A stretch of DNA of 64,000 bases. It comes from CALJFL01 sp963669435. GTDB lineage: Bacteria > Pseudomonadota > Gammaproteobacteria > Pseudomonadales > Halieaceae. Location of the stretch: contig OY770025.1 of NCBI GenBank assembly GCA_963669435.1, forward strand, positions 2,418,001 to 2,482,000, read 5' to 3'. The notes under the pieces are model-generated. The model did no database searches. It saw only the letters and a list, made by a program, of their open reading frames with translations, and was not told where the DNA came from. Both the position numbers and the translations under genes were made by a program. Below, one piece after another: positions 1 to 8,166 of this stretch. The stretch's first letter is position 1. Each line of letters starts with the position of its first letter.

Positions 1-177
1 GGTCAGGAGCATAAAGGGTGTGACGAAACGGTACAGCTTGCGAGCCATGACGGCGAGTTGGCGTCGGGTCTGCTGATCTTCGCTGGCGGCGTAGTACACC
101 AGGATTCGCGGCAGGTAAAATATTCCCGCGAACCAGCAAATGACGAAAATAATGTGGAAAGCCTTAAGCCAGAGCAT
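1..177 (-). CDS. hemJ: HemJ-type protoporphyrinogen oxidase, N-terminal part (cut by window edge)
   Basis: The reverse strand encodes 59 residues starting MLWLKAFHIIFVICWFAG and running off the left edge. HemJ (UPF0093) is a small integral membrane protein that oxidises protoporphyrinogen IX to protoporphyrin IX in haem synthesis. The first helix with the conserved histidine (H8) and the following FYLPRILVYY segment match the family start closely. It lies 34 bases downstream of the ClC channel gene on the same strand and may be co-transcribed with it. HemJ next to argC is also found in Pseudomonas. Only the first helix and part of the second can be seen. Confidence 0.85.
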   Translation of the reverse strand, partial: MLWLKAFHIIFVICWFAGIFYLPRILVYYAASEDQQTRRQLAVMARKLYRFVTPFMLLT

Positions 178-211
178 TGCGGGGTCCTGTAGTTAGCCTG
201 GGTCGTGTCTT

Positions 212-1996
212 TTATAGCCGGGACAGTGTGAACTGCTCAATGCTTTCGCGGGTAACCACGCCCTGCAGTAATCGATCACCGCCGCGCCCGCGCCCGTAGA
301 TACACACGGCCTCCACCGTGCCGCTGCGCATGGCATCCATGGCCTGGCGCAAGGTGGCCTGAATAGGGGCTGATGCGATGGTCCACCGCCGAATATCGGC
401 TTTCGTCAGGTCTATGGACTCTTGTAGTGCATCTTGGGGGTCGACTTGAGTGCCGAGTTGCTTGTCGACTTGAGTGTCGAGTTGCGTATCGACTTGAGTG
501 CCCAGCCATTCAATCAGCGCGTCGCCTTTGACCAGGAATAGATCCTCGAGATCACGTTCAATCAGGCACCAGTGCGGCTTGGCTCGCGTTAGTGTGTCGA
601 TGTCTTCTGGAGCAAGGTCTGCGGTGACCCTCGATATCCTGCGATCCATGATTGATGATACGTCGGTGCGGTGAAGCAATTGATTGAGTGGATCATCCGG
701 CAGATTGCGTTGCAGCTGACGCAGCACAGTTTGATGTGCGGATCGCTGTCTGAATATACCTGTGTTAGTGAGGTTGGCTGCAACAATTGCCAGCAAGGCC
801 GGCATGGCCACGCCAATCGATTGCGTGAGCTCTATCACCGCCAGAATCGCTGCCAGTGGTGCATTGAGGATTGCACCCATCGCGGCCGCCATGCCAATCA
901 CGATATAAAGTGCCTGGTTGGATGCGAGATCGGGATAAACGGATGCACCCAGAAAGCCCAGAAAGCCACCCATGCAGGCGCCTATCAACAGACTTGGTGC
1001 AATGACGCCGATCGGCATGCCGAGTCCGCTGGACAAACTGGTTGCTAATAGTTTGCACACCGCAATTGTCAGAAGTGCCAGCAGTGGCACTTTGCCATGT
1101 AATACCAGTTCCAGCGTGTCATAGCCGATCCCCAGCACCTGGGGTACCAACAACGCAATACTGCCGGTTATCAAACCTGCGAGGGTGAAACGCGCGAGCA
1201 CCGGCAGGTGTCCCAGCTTCGCTGCCAGTTTGCTCAGGCGGATAAAGCCTGCGATTGCACCGCCACAGACTATGCCCAGCGCAACGATAAATGGTATCTC
1301 CCAGAGCGAATTCATGTGAATAAGGGGAATATCGAATAAACCGGCGGCCCCGCCGCCAAACGTCCTGCTGACAGCGGAGGCGGACACGGCGGATAACATA
1401 ACCGGTATGAAACCCGCGACGGTGTATTCTGCAATGATCACTTCCATGGCGAAGATTACGCCGGCGAGTGGCGTATTGAAGGCCGCGGCAATGCCCCCGG
1501 CGGTGCCACAGGCTATCAGTACGCGCAGGCTGTTGTTGGGCAGCGACAGGCGCTGACCGATCTGGCTATTGATGGCGCCGCCAAGGTGTACGCCGGGGCC
1601 CTCCCTGCCCCCGGATTGGCCTGTGGCCAATGCAAAGGTGCCGCCGATGAATTGCACCACCGCATTGCGCCACGGCAGCGCGCCATAGTGCGAGTGCATA
1701 CGGCTCAGCACATGCACAATGCCGATCTCGCGGTCCTCGGGCCGCAGCGCGGAAAATGCCAGGCCCAGGACGATGGCTCCGCAAACCGGCAAAGCGAATG
1801 CCAGCCAGCGGGGCAGGGACTCAAAATCCTCGCCGCCGGCAACGCCCCAGACGCCAGCCAACTGGCTGATAGCCAGCTCGAAGGCCAGTACGATCAGCCC
1901 GGATGCGATGCCACCAACAACGCCCAGCAAGGCATAGGCCAGCACTGAATCGTAATTGGTGAGCAGTCTTCGATAGTTATCGAGCAGGCGGTACAC
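212..1996 (-). CDS. ClC-family chloride channel/transporter with C-terminal CBS-like region
   Basis: This 594-residue protein has about ten hydrophobic segments and the ClC signatures: GGREGP (the gating glutamate), a glutamate in GVIFAMEV at the position of the internal proton glutamate, and a later glycine-rich pore region. It should move chloride, probably in exchange for protons, across the inner membrane. The last ~150 residues are soluble and look like a poorly conserved pair of CBS modules (VSSIMDRR near the start, AMDAMRSGTVEAVCIYGRG near the end). They are split by a hydrophilic TQVD/TQLD repeat. The start is a GTG with a purine-rich GGGAGAGG seven bases upstream. The hemJ gene follows on the same strand. 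Confidence 0.85.
   Translation of the reverse strand: MYRLLDNYRRLLTNYDSVLAYALLGVVGGIASGLIVLAFELAISQLAGVWGVAGGEDFESLPRWLAFALPVCGAIVLGLAFSALRPEDREIGIVHVLSRMHSHYGALPWRNAVVQFIGGTFALATGQSGGREGPGVHLGGAINSQIGQRLSLPNNSLRVLIACGTAGGIAAAFNTPLAGVIFAMEVIIAEYTVAGFIPVMLSAVSASAVSRTFGGGAAGLFDIPLIHMNSLWEIPFIVALGIVCGGAIAGFIRLSKLAAKLGHLPVLARFTLAGLITGSIALLVPQVLGIGYDTLELVLHGKVPLLALLTIAVCKLLATSLSSGLGMPIGVIAPSLLIGACMGGFLGFLGASVYPDLASNQALYIVIGMAAAMGAILNAPLAAILAVIELTQSIGVAMPALLAIVAANLTNTGIFRQRSAHQTVLRQLQRNLPDDPLNQLLHRTDVSSIMDRRISRVTADLAPEDIDTLTRAKPHWCLIERDLEDLFLVKGDALIEWLGTQVDTQLDTQVDKQLGTQVDPQDALQESIDLTKADIRRWTIASAPIQATLRQAMDAMRSGTVEAVCIYGRGRGGDRLLQGVVTRESIEQFTLSRL
441..500 (-). repeat. 24-bp tandem repeat inside the ClC gene
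   Basis: Two and a half copies of a 24-bp unit (441-464, 465-488, 489-500) sit in frame in the ClC gene. Each begins with tcgacttgagtg on the plus strand, and half-units resemble each other as well. They encode an alternating TQVD/TQLD/KQLG stretch between two conserved parts of the cytosolic domain. Repeat number could vary between strains without breaking the frame. Confidence 0.8.
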
Positions 1997-2191
1997 GCCC
2001 TGACCTCTCCCTGCGCCATCTTTGGCGCTTTGTTGGTTGCAAGGGCACCGCCTAAACCGCGTGAGCAGGCCCGCACAAAAGTCGAATATTACCAGTTATC
2101 TGCCTTAACATTACTTTTATACTAGCGGGTCGCAATACTGGTGACAGCCAGTTTGCGTGCAAGTTGTGGGTGAATGAAGTCGAGGCATGGA

Positions 2192-3223
2192 ATGATCAAG
2201 GTGGGAATCGTAGGCGGAACGGGCTATACCGGGGTAGAGCTCCTGCGCTTGTTGGCCAGCCACCCGCAGGCCGAGGTGGTGTTGATTACCTCGAGAGCCG
2301 AGTCGGGCCGACGGGTGGATGACCTGTTTCCCAACCTGCGCGGACACTACGATCTGGCGTTCTCGGACCCGGATGTTGCGCAGCTGGTCGACTGCGACCT
2401 GGTTTTCTTCGCTACTCCGCACAATGTGGCGATGAATCTGGTGCCTGAGCTTCTGGCGCGGAATACGCGCGTGATTGATTTGTCGGCGGACTACCGAATT
2501 CGTGATGCGCAGTTGTGGTCAAGCTGGTATGGGGAGCCTCACGCCAGCCCGGAGCTCTTGTCACAGGCAGTCTATGGCTTGCCGGAGGTCAATCGGGATG
2601 TGATCGCGGGGGCGGCGCTGGTCGCTTGCCCCGGCTGCTATCCGACTTCGGTGCAGCTGGGCTTTTTGCCCTTGCTGCGCAACCAACTGGTTGACCCTGC
2701 GACCTTGATCGCCAGTGCCGCCTCAGGGGTGAGTGGCGCGGGTCGCCAGGCGAAAATCGATAACCTGCTTACCGAGGCCGGTGACAGTTTCAAGGCCTAC
2801 GGAGTCAGCGGCCACAGGCATCTCCCGGAAATTGAACAGGGCCTTGCTGATATAGCTGAGGCCGAGGTTAGTCTCACCTTCGTTCCCCACCTTGCTCCGA
2901 TGAGTCGTGGGATTCACGCGACCCTGTTTGCCACGCTGAATGCGGGAAGTGCAGACATTCAGCAGGTGTTTGAGCAAGCCTATGCCGAGGAACCCTTCGT
3001 GGATGTCTTGCCAGAGGGAACTTACCCGCAAACCCGATCCGTGAGAGGCAGCAACGACTGTCGCATCGCGGTAACGGTTCCGCAGGGCCGGGACACCGTG
3101 GTGGTCACGGTGGTAGAGGATAATCTTGTCAAGGGGGCGTCGGGCCAGGCCGTCCAGGTTATGAATATCATGCTGGGTCTGTCCGAAACCATGGGGTTGG
3201 AGCAGATAGCCCTGATACCGTGA
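2192..3223 (+). CDS. argC: N-acetyl-gamma-glutamyl-phosphate reductase
   Basis: The product (343 residues from MIKVGIVGG) carries out the NADPH-dependent reduction of N-acetylglutamyl phosphate to the semialdehyde in arginine synthesis. The N-terminal GGTGYTG dinucleotide-binding motif and the active-site cysteine in VACPGCYPTS (about residue 149) are present, as is the later GHRHLPEIEQ segment. The ATG at 2192 is preferred over one 18 bases upstream, because MIKVGIVGG is the normal family N-terminus and a GAGG lies about eight bases before it. Length is typical. It heads a plus-strand group with the next two genes. Confidence 0.96.
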   Translation: MIKVGIVGGTGYTGVELLRLLASHPQAEVVLITSRAESGRRVDDLFPNLRGHYDLAFSDPDVAQLVDCDLVFFATPHNVAMNLVPELLARNTRVIDLSADYRIRDAQLWSSWYGEPHASPELLSQAVYGLPEVNRDVIAGAALVACPGCYPTSVQLGFLPLLRNQLVDPATLIASAASGVSGAGRQAKIDNLLTEAGDSFKAYGVSGHRHLPEIEQGLADIAEAEVSLTFVPHLAPMSRGIHATLFATLNAGSADIQQVFEQAYAEEPFVDVLPEGTYPQTRSVRGSNDCRIAVTVPQGRDTVVVTVVEDNLVKGASGQAVQVMNIMLGLSETMGLEQIALIP

Positions 3224-3229
3224 ACCACC

Positions 3230-3973
3230 GTGTCTAGTCGCCGCCTACGTTCCAACAAGAGTCGCCGTATCACACGACGCCGTTTTCAGGTGGTCACCGT
3301 TACGCTGGTGCTTGCGGCAATATTGGCGCTGGGTGTTTACCTGGGCCAGTTAGCTGCTTACAGCGGAATGGGGGTTGATCCTGCCCACTATCGTGAGCTG
3401 CGTTCGTCTGCGCCTAAAACCCGAGAGGAGGTGCTGACCCTGCAACGTGATTTCGAGCAATTGCAAACTCGCAGTGACATAGATCGCGGTGCCCTGGGTA
3501 TGTTGCGTGAGGAAATCGCCCGACAAAAGGTACTGATTGCCGATCTGGAGGAAGGACTTCGATTCTACCGTGAGCTAATGGCGCCGGAGGGCCTGGCCCA
3601 GGGTCTTAGCGTGCGGGAACCCGAGATCGTGCAACGTGAAGGTGAGCGTCGTTTTGAGTTCAAGCTGGTAGCGCAGCAGGAAGCCCACAAGCATGAGGTA
3701 CTGCGTGGTGACTTGTACGTGGAGTTGGCAGGGCGCGAAAATGGCGAAATGGTCAGCTACGCGCTCGCCCAGTTGTCAGACGATATAGACGAAAAGGTAA
3801 TCACCCTGGGCTTCAGGTATTTTCAGTCTATCGAGGGCATAATGGTGTTGCCCGGCGGCTTTGAGCCCCTGTCGGTAAACGTTGTTGCAACCTCGAAGAC
3901 CCCGAAGGCAGCAGAGGTTTCTGAGCAGTTTCCGTGGCAAGTGCAGGAGAAATTTACCCATGTTGGGAAGTAA
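3230..3973 (+). CDS. Single-pass membrane protein with coiled coil (DUF6776-like)
   Basis: The protein has 247 residues: a very basic N-terminus (RRLRSNKSRRITRRR), one membrane helix at about residues 21-43, a predicted coiled coil at about 60-120 with regular leucines, and a beta-rich C-terminal domain outside the membrane. It resembles the DUF6776 family that sits between argC and the bactofilin gene in several gammaproteobacteria. No enzymatic motif is visible. The start is a GTG six bases after the argC stop, and the end overlaps the bactofilin start by 14 bases, so the three genes are probably co-transcribed. A scaffold role with the bactofilin is inference. Confidence 0.75.
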   Translation: MSSRRLRSNKSRRITRRRFQVVTVTLVLAAILALGVYLGQLAAYSGMGVDPAHYRELRSSAPKTREEVLTLQRDFEQLQTRSDIDRGALGMLREEIARQKVLIADLEEGLRFYRELMAPEGLAQGLSVREPEIVQREGERRFEFKLVAQQEAHKHEVLRGDLYVELAGRENGEMVSYALAQLSDDIDEKVITLGFRYFQSIEGIMVLPGGFEPLSVNVVATSKTPKAAEVSEQFPWQVQEKFTHVGK

Positions 3974-4418
3974 GCATAGTTCTGCGGGCACCACGATCAT
4001 ATCGCGGGAAACAGTGGTCGTGGGGGACCTGCGTTTCAGCGGCAGCCTGGATATCGAGGGCCTCGTGCAAGGTAATGTGATGGCGGTGCCGGGTAAGGAT
4101 GGCACAGTACGGGTGATCGAAGGTGGGCGCGTTGAAGGTGAGATTAAGGCGCCGCAAGTTGTCATCAATGGAGAAGTGGTAGGCAATGTGTTCTCCGGTG
4201 AACACCTGGAGTTGGCGCCAAAAGCACGGGTAGATGGCAATGTGTACTATGCGCTGGTCGAAATGGCAGTTGGCGCCGAGGTGAATGGTAGTCTCAAACA
4301 CCTCGATGACGCTGATTCGGACAAACGCGATGGCAAAGAGTCCTCTCCCATGCCCGGGGCCAGGAAGAGTAGCCCATTGCAAAGTGAAACTAAGGGCCGC
4401 GCGATTAACAAAGCGTAA
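3960..4418 (+). CDS. Bactofilin-family polymer-forming protein
   Basis: The protein (152 residues) has the bactofilin (DUF583) pattern: a short disordered N-terminus (MLGSKHSSAGTT), then a right-handed beta-helix core of about 100 residues with repeating G-x-V/L turns (GDLRFSGSLDIEGLVQGN, VEGEIKAPQVVINGEVVGN), then a charged, probably flexible tail. Bactofilins polymerise without nucleotide into filaments that organise envelope-associated processes. The ATG at 3960 is chosen because an AGGAG lies about ten bases upstream and the N-terminus then matches the family. It overlaps the upstream membrane protein, which may be its membrane partner (inference). Confidence 0.9.
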   Translation: MLGSKHSSAGTTIISRETVVVGDLRFSGSLDIEGLVQGNVMAVPGKDGTVRVIEGGRVEGEIKAPQVVINGEVVGNVFSGEHLELAPKARVDGNVYYALVEMAVGAEVNGSLKHLDDADSDKRDGKESSPMPGARKSSPLQSETKGRAINKA

Positions 4419-4426
4419 CCAGGCTA

Positions 4427-4458
4427 AAGTTGACTAAAATAGTCGGGTTTATGATAAT
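4427..4458 (+). promoter_or_regulatory. erpA promoter overlapped by an IscR type 1-like site
   Basis: TTGACT (4430-4435) and GATAAT (4453-4458) are separated by 17 bases. The segment AAGTTGACTAAAATAGTCGG (from 4427), followed by GTTTA, closely fits the IscR type 1 operator (GACT, A/T-rich centre, AGTCGGG). IscR with its 2Fe-2S cluster normally represses such promoters, and erpA is an IscR target in E. coli. Placement over the -35 element fits repression when Fe-S supply is adequate. The motif reading is direct; the regulator is inferred. Confidence 0.72.
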
Positions 4459-4509
4459 GCGCAGGTTAAGAAGTGACAGGAATCGGCCGGAAAAGCCAGA
4501 GACGTACAG

Positions 4510-4863
4510 ATGTCAGTTGTAGAAGCATTCAACCCCACCGCTATTAACCTTTCAGATCGCGCGGTCAGTAAAGTGCGCGCGCTGGTCGAGGAAGAGGACA
4601 ATAACGACCTGAAACTGCGTGTATTCATCACCGGTGGTGGGTGCTCGGGGTTCCAGTATGGCTTTACGTTTGATGAACTTGCGGCCGATGACGATACAGC
4701 CATCGAAAAGGACGGCGTTACGGTACTGGTAGACCCCATGAGCTTCCAGTATCTCGCGGGCTCCGAGGTGGACTACACCGAGGGTCTCGAGGGCTCCCGA
4801 TTTATTGTCACTAACCCCAATGCGACCACTACCTGCGGATGCGGGTCATCTTTCTCCATCTAG
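4510..4863 (+). CDS. erpA: Iron-sulfur cluster insertion protein ErpA
   Basis: The product (117 residues) is an A-type Fe-S carrier with the three conserved cysteines: C45 in GGGCSGFQY, and C109 and C111 in the terminal CGCGSSF. It delivers clusters to apo-enzymes, including those of isoprenoid synthesis and respiration. The FTFDEL segment and the EGSRFIVTNPNA segment match ErpA rather than IscA. It is preceded by the IscR-like promoter and overlaps the start of the next gene by 25 bases, which suggests translational coupling. Confidence 0.96.
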   Translation: MSVVEAFNPTAINLSDRAVSKVRALVEEEDNNDLKLRVFITGGGCSGFQYGFTFDELAADDDTAIEKDGVTVLVDPMSFQYLAGSEVDYTEGLEGSRFIVTNPNATTTCGCGSSFSI

Positions 4864-5339
4864 CCAGACCAAGAGTATGCTCGGCGTTTTTTGCGGCGGT
4901 CGCTACCGCGGCGGTCGTTTCCGCTGCGGCGTTGCTCGGTGCGCCAGCCATTGCCCAGGAAGAGGGTGGGTCGGATACTCACTACCTGGCTGAACTCGAG
5001 TTGCATACTGCGGAAGAGATGTTTGTGCTTCTTTCCCGGGCGGAACAGTTGGTCTCGGACGGGGAAATCGTTCTCGATGGAGAGCCCCGCGTTGCTTTTG
5101 TGCTGCATGGCCCTGAGGTGCGGGTGTTGTTGCGCAAAAATTACCTGCAGAACAAGGCGGTGGTCGACAAGGCCGCCAGTTTGTCAGCACTTGGTGTCGT
5201 GGAGATCAAGGCCTGCCGTACCTGGATGGGTGGCGATGGCATAGATCCGGCGGAGTTACAGTTTTTTGTAGAAACCGTGCCCTACGGTCCCGCGGAGGCA
5301 CGCCGACTGCTCGAAAGGGAAAGCTACATCAGTTTCTGA
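4839..5339 (+). CDS. Exported DsrE/DsrF-like protein
   Basis: The protein has 166 residues with an N-terminal export signal (hydrophobic stretch at about 14-36, cleavage likely after APAIAQ). The mature part resembles the DsrE/YchN fold: VAFVLHGPEVRVLL, then KNYLQNKAVVDKAASLSALGVVEIKAC, with a cysteine in IKACRTWM and a C-terminal FVETVPYGPAEA. Family members are small sulfur-handling or regulatory proteins; the single retained cysteine could be redox-active, but no function is established. The start ATG lies inside the end of erpA; no in-frame ATG downstream would keep the signal peptide. Confidence 0.7.
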   Translation: MRVIFLHLARPRVCSAFFAAVATAAVVSAAALLGAPAIAQEEGGSDTHYLAELELHTAEEMFVLLSRAEQLVSDGEIVLDGEPRVAFVLHGPEVRVLLRKNYLQNKAVVDKAASLSALGVVEIKACRTWMGGDGIDPAELQFFVETVPYGPAEARRLLERESYISF

Positions 5340-5354
5340 GGCCCCAAGCCTCAG
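5336..5354. terminator. Inverted repeat at convergent gene ends
   Basis: CTGAGGC (5336-5342), a five-base loop and GCCTCAG (5348-5354) form a perfect seven-base stem that contains the stop codons of both converging genes. There is no T-run on either side, so function as a terminator is uncertain. Confidence 0.35.
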
Positions 5355-6490
5355 GCGTGATAAATGCCGCCTAGCACCCGCGGGCCGCGCGCAGCAGTTA
5401 CCGAGGGAGCATTCGCGGGTAGCCCTTGCAGAGTGCGGTGTGCGAACCATCCGAACGCAGCGGCCTCAACCCACTCCGGCTCGATCCCTATCGCTGCGGT
5501 AGTGTGCAGTGAACGTGGGCTGACTTTCTCGAATAGTCTGCGCATCAAGTCGGTATTGCGTGCCCCGCCCCCACAGATATACACCTCTTCTATCTCAAGG
5601 CTGTCGGCGTTGATGATTGCCTGAGCAATGGATTGTGCAGTGACTTCTGCCAGGGTGGCCTGAACATCGCGAGGATCAAGGGCGGAAAACTGTGCCAGTG
5701 CTGAATCCAGCCACTCAAGGTTAAACAGCTCCTTGCCCGTGCTGCGAGGCCCGCGCAGGGCGAAATACTCCTCATTCATCAGTGCGCATAACAGTGATTG
5801 ATCGGGGGTGCCTTCCGAGGACCACTGGCCGTCCCGGTCATATTGCTGGCCCTGGTGGCGTTCCACCCATTGGTCGAGCAGTGTATTGCCCGGTCCGGTA
5901 TCGAAACCGGCATGCAGATTTTTACCAGCGAGGATAGTGGCATTGGCGATGCCACCAATGTTTATCACGGCGCGATTGACACCGGATCTGGCGAAGGCCG
6001 CAGCGTGAAAAGCTGGCGCAAGGGGTGCTCCCTCGCCGCCCGCCGCGATATCCCGACGTCGAAAATCAGCGACCGTTGTGATTCCAGTGGCTTCTGCCAG
6101 GGTATTTGGGTCGCCAATTTGCAAGGTAAAGCTATTGTCGACCGCATGCCCGGCGCTAGGTGGGCGGTGACGGATAGTTTGCCCGTGGCTACCAATGGCG
6201 GTAATGGAAGCAGGGGTCGTACCTGCCTGCTCTATGAGTGCTCGTGAGGCCGCGGCAAACAGCAGCCCCAGTTCTCGATCCAACATGCCTAAGGCTTCAA
6301 TCTCGTTATCACCGCTGCGGCTGAGCGCTTTAATCCGCTGCTGAATTTCAGAAGGGATAACGTGTTCGTGCGTTGCGACGACCTCAATTTTTCCGTTGCA
6401 ACTGATCAAAGCCGCGTCGATAGCATCGATGCTGGTGCCCGACATCAGCCCTATGTAGAGTTCATCACTCACCTTTAGTTGCCCTGGCAC
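5351..6490 (-). CDS. anmK: Anhydro-N-acetylmuramic acid kinase
   Basis: The protein (379 residues) has the N-terminal GLMSGTSIDAIDAAL motif diagnostic of AnmK, the internal GSHGQTIRH motif, FDTGPGN and a C-terminal CGGGARN segment of the ATPase fold. It phosphorylates and hydrolyses 1,6-anhydroMurNAc to MurNAc-6-phosphate during peptidoglycan recycling. It lies 105 bases downstream of the M23 murein peptidase gene on the same strand, which makes sense functionally. Length and gene order agree with the Pseudomonas homologue. No anomalies were seen. Confidence 0.96.
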   Translation of the reverse strand: MPGQLKVSDELYIGLMSGTSIDAIDAALISCNGKIEVVATHEHVIPSEIQQRIKALSRSGDNEIEALGMLDRELGLLFAAASRALIEQAGTTPASITAIGSHGQTIRHRPPSAGHAVDNSFTLQIGDPNTLAEATGITTVADFRRRDIAAGGEGAPLAPAFHAAAFARSGVNRAVINIGGIANATILAGKNLHAGFDTGPGNTLLDQWVERHQGQQYDRDGQWSSEGTPDQSLLCALMNEEYFALRGPRSTGKELFNLEWLDSALAQFSALDPRDVQATLAEVTAQSIAQAIINADSLEIEEVYICGGGARNTDLMRRLFEKVSPRSLHTTAAIGIEPEWVEAAAFGWFAHRTLQGLPANAPSVTAARGPRVLGGIYHA

Positions 6491-6595
6491 GAATAGTTTG
6501 TGAATCGGGCGCCCAGAAAGCCATCGGTGGTGAAGTTGAGTATCCCGGTGCTGCGTTGTTTGTTGCGGTGTTCTGAGCGGATGCCAACAGCGAAC

Positions 6596-7963
6596 TCAGG
6601 GCGTGGCATTGTTTTCATTGAGGGCCAATCGAGAGTTGTTTTGCAAGCTCGCCAGCTGTTGCGCAGCCGGTGCAATTGCCTGCTTGAACACAGTCATCTC
6701 TGTAGCTGGCAAGGCCTTGGCTTTGGGGAGCTGCTTGTGGATCGTACGTGGGTTCCTATGCACGCCATTCACCACGAATTCGTAGTGCAGGTGGGGGCCA
6801 GTAGCCGCGCCTGTTGAGCCGACGGTGCCGATGATCTGGCTTTGGGAAACGCGCTGACCCTTTTTCACTTTTCTTTTGTGCAGATGCAGGTACTTGGTGA
6901 CGTACTGCTCGCCGTGCTGGATGAACACATAGTTCCCGTTGGCAGACGTATAGCCGGCTTTGATCACGCGACCGTCTCCCGCGGCAAATACCGGTGTGCC
7001 CGTAGGTGCTGCGTAATCAGTGCCGCGGTGAGGGCGAGTGGTCTTATAGATTGGGTGCTTTCTGCGCAGATTGAAGTTGGAGCTCACCCTGGTGAAATCT
7101 AGCGGGGCCATGAGAAACGCTTTGCGCATGCTGACACCGTCTTCGTTATAGAAGCCGGTATCGCCATGGCTATCGGTGTAGGCGTAGGCGTTGAAAACTT
7201 CTCCCTGATTGATGAAAGATGCTGCCAGGATGTCACCATCGCGGAGCTTCTCGCCGTGTAAGTACAGTTCCTCGTAGGTGAGATAGATCGTGTCGCCCTT
7301 GCGTGGGTCGAGGATGAAATCAATGACACCGCCAAATATGTTCGCGAGTTCCATGATCAGGTTGTTGGACAGCCCGGCGTCCTGGCCCGCCATAAAGAGC
7401 GATGAAGTGATGGTTGCGGTAGCCCAGGTCTGTCGCACCTCGGGTTCTAGCAGTTGCTTTTCGCTGCTGAATCCCGATTCGGTTTTGGCATAAGTGACGG
7501 ACTCCAGCGGCGAGATGTTGTGCCTTAATTGGTCCAGCTGGCCATTATCGTCTTTTAGAAAGCTGATCGTTTGTCCGGGATATATCTTTGCCAGGGCTTT
7601 GCCATCCTGGGCTGTAGAAACTATGCGGTGAACCTCCCGGTCTCCGAACCCTGCGCGCTTGAATACCAGTGAAAGGTTGTCACCTGGCCGGACCTCGACA
7701 TCGGTCCAGTTTTCTTGCTCGGGAAGTTCCAGCTCTACATCAACAGGAGTGGCAACGGCTTGGGGGACGTCTTCCACTGCGAATGGGGCGTTATCAGCCA
7801 CGACCTGTGGCTTGTTGGCCTCGACGTCGCCGCTGGGAGTGACTAGGGCACCAATGGCCACGGCAAGCGATAGCAAGCCCACCGCGAGCAGGTGCTTGCG
7901 CTGTACGCGGCGATCACTTTGAGTAACAGCGGTGGCCCCCCGCGGTTTCTTTGTGGCTAACAT
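6596..7963 (-). CDS. OapA/M23-type murein DD-endopeptidase
   Basis: The protein has 455 residues: a short cytosolic N-terminus and a membrane anchor or uncleaved signal at about residues 20-40, an OapA/LysM-like region (TDVEVRPGDNLSLVFKRAGF), and a C-terminal M23 lysostaphin-like domain with the zinc ligands in HRGTDYAAPTGTPV and GPHLHYE. It should cleave peptide cross-links in the periplasm to allow cell-wall growth, like MepM. The ATG at 7963 is preferred to one 51 bases upstream, because MLATKKPRG is followed directly by the anchor. It is divergent from tyrS, an arrangement shared with Pseudomonas. Confidence 0.93.
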   Translation of the reverse strand: MLATKKPRGATAVTQSDRRVQRKHLLAVGLLSLAVAIGALVTPSGDVEANKPQVVADNAPFAVEDVPQAVATPVDVELELPEQENWTDVEVRPGDNLSLVFKRAGFGDREVHRIVSTAQDGKALAKIYPGQTISFLKDDNGQLDQLRHNISPLESVTYAKTESGFSSEKQLLEPEVRQTWATATITSSLFMAGQDAGLSNNLIMELANIFGGVIDFILDPRKGDTIYLTYEELYLHGEKLRDGDILAASFINQGEVFNAYAYTDSHGDTGFYNEDGVSMRKAFLMAPLDFTRVSSNFNLRRKHPIYKTTRPHRGTDYAAPTGTPVFAAGDGRVIKAGYTSANGNYVFIQHGEQYVTKYLHLHKRKVKKGQRVSQSQIIGTVGSTGAATGPHLHYEFVVNGVHRNPRTIHKQLPKAKALPATEMTVFKQAIAPAAQQLASLQNNSRLALNENNATP

Positions 7964-8166
7964 GTCCCGGTCAATCCTGATTATTGGCGCTAAGTATATA
8001 AAATCTATCCACATTTCTACAGCTGAGATATGTACAAGACACAGGTACTTGCAATTGCATTACTGTGTTGTATCGTTGTCGCCCTTTTTCGCAGGCGCCG
8101 CGGCGCCACAGAGTCGCCGCCGGGGCGTTATCGGGCCGCTGGGGCGTTATATTAGGTAGTAGGATC

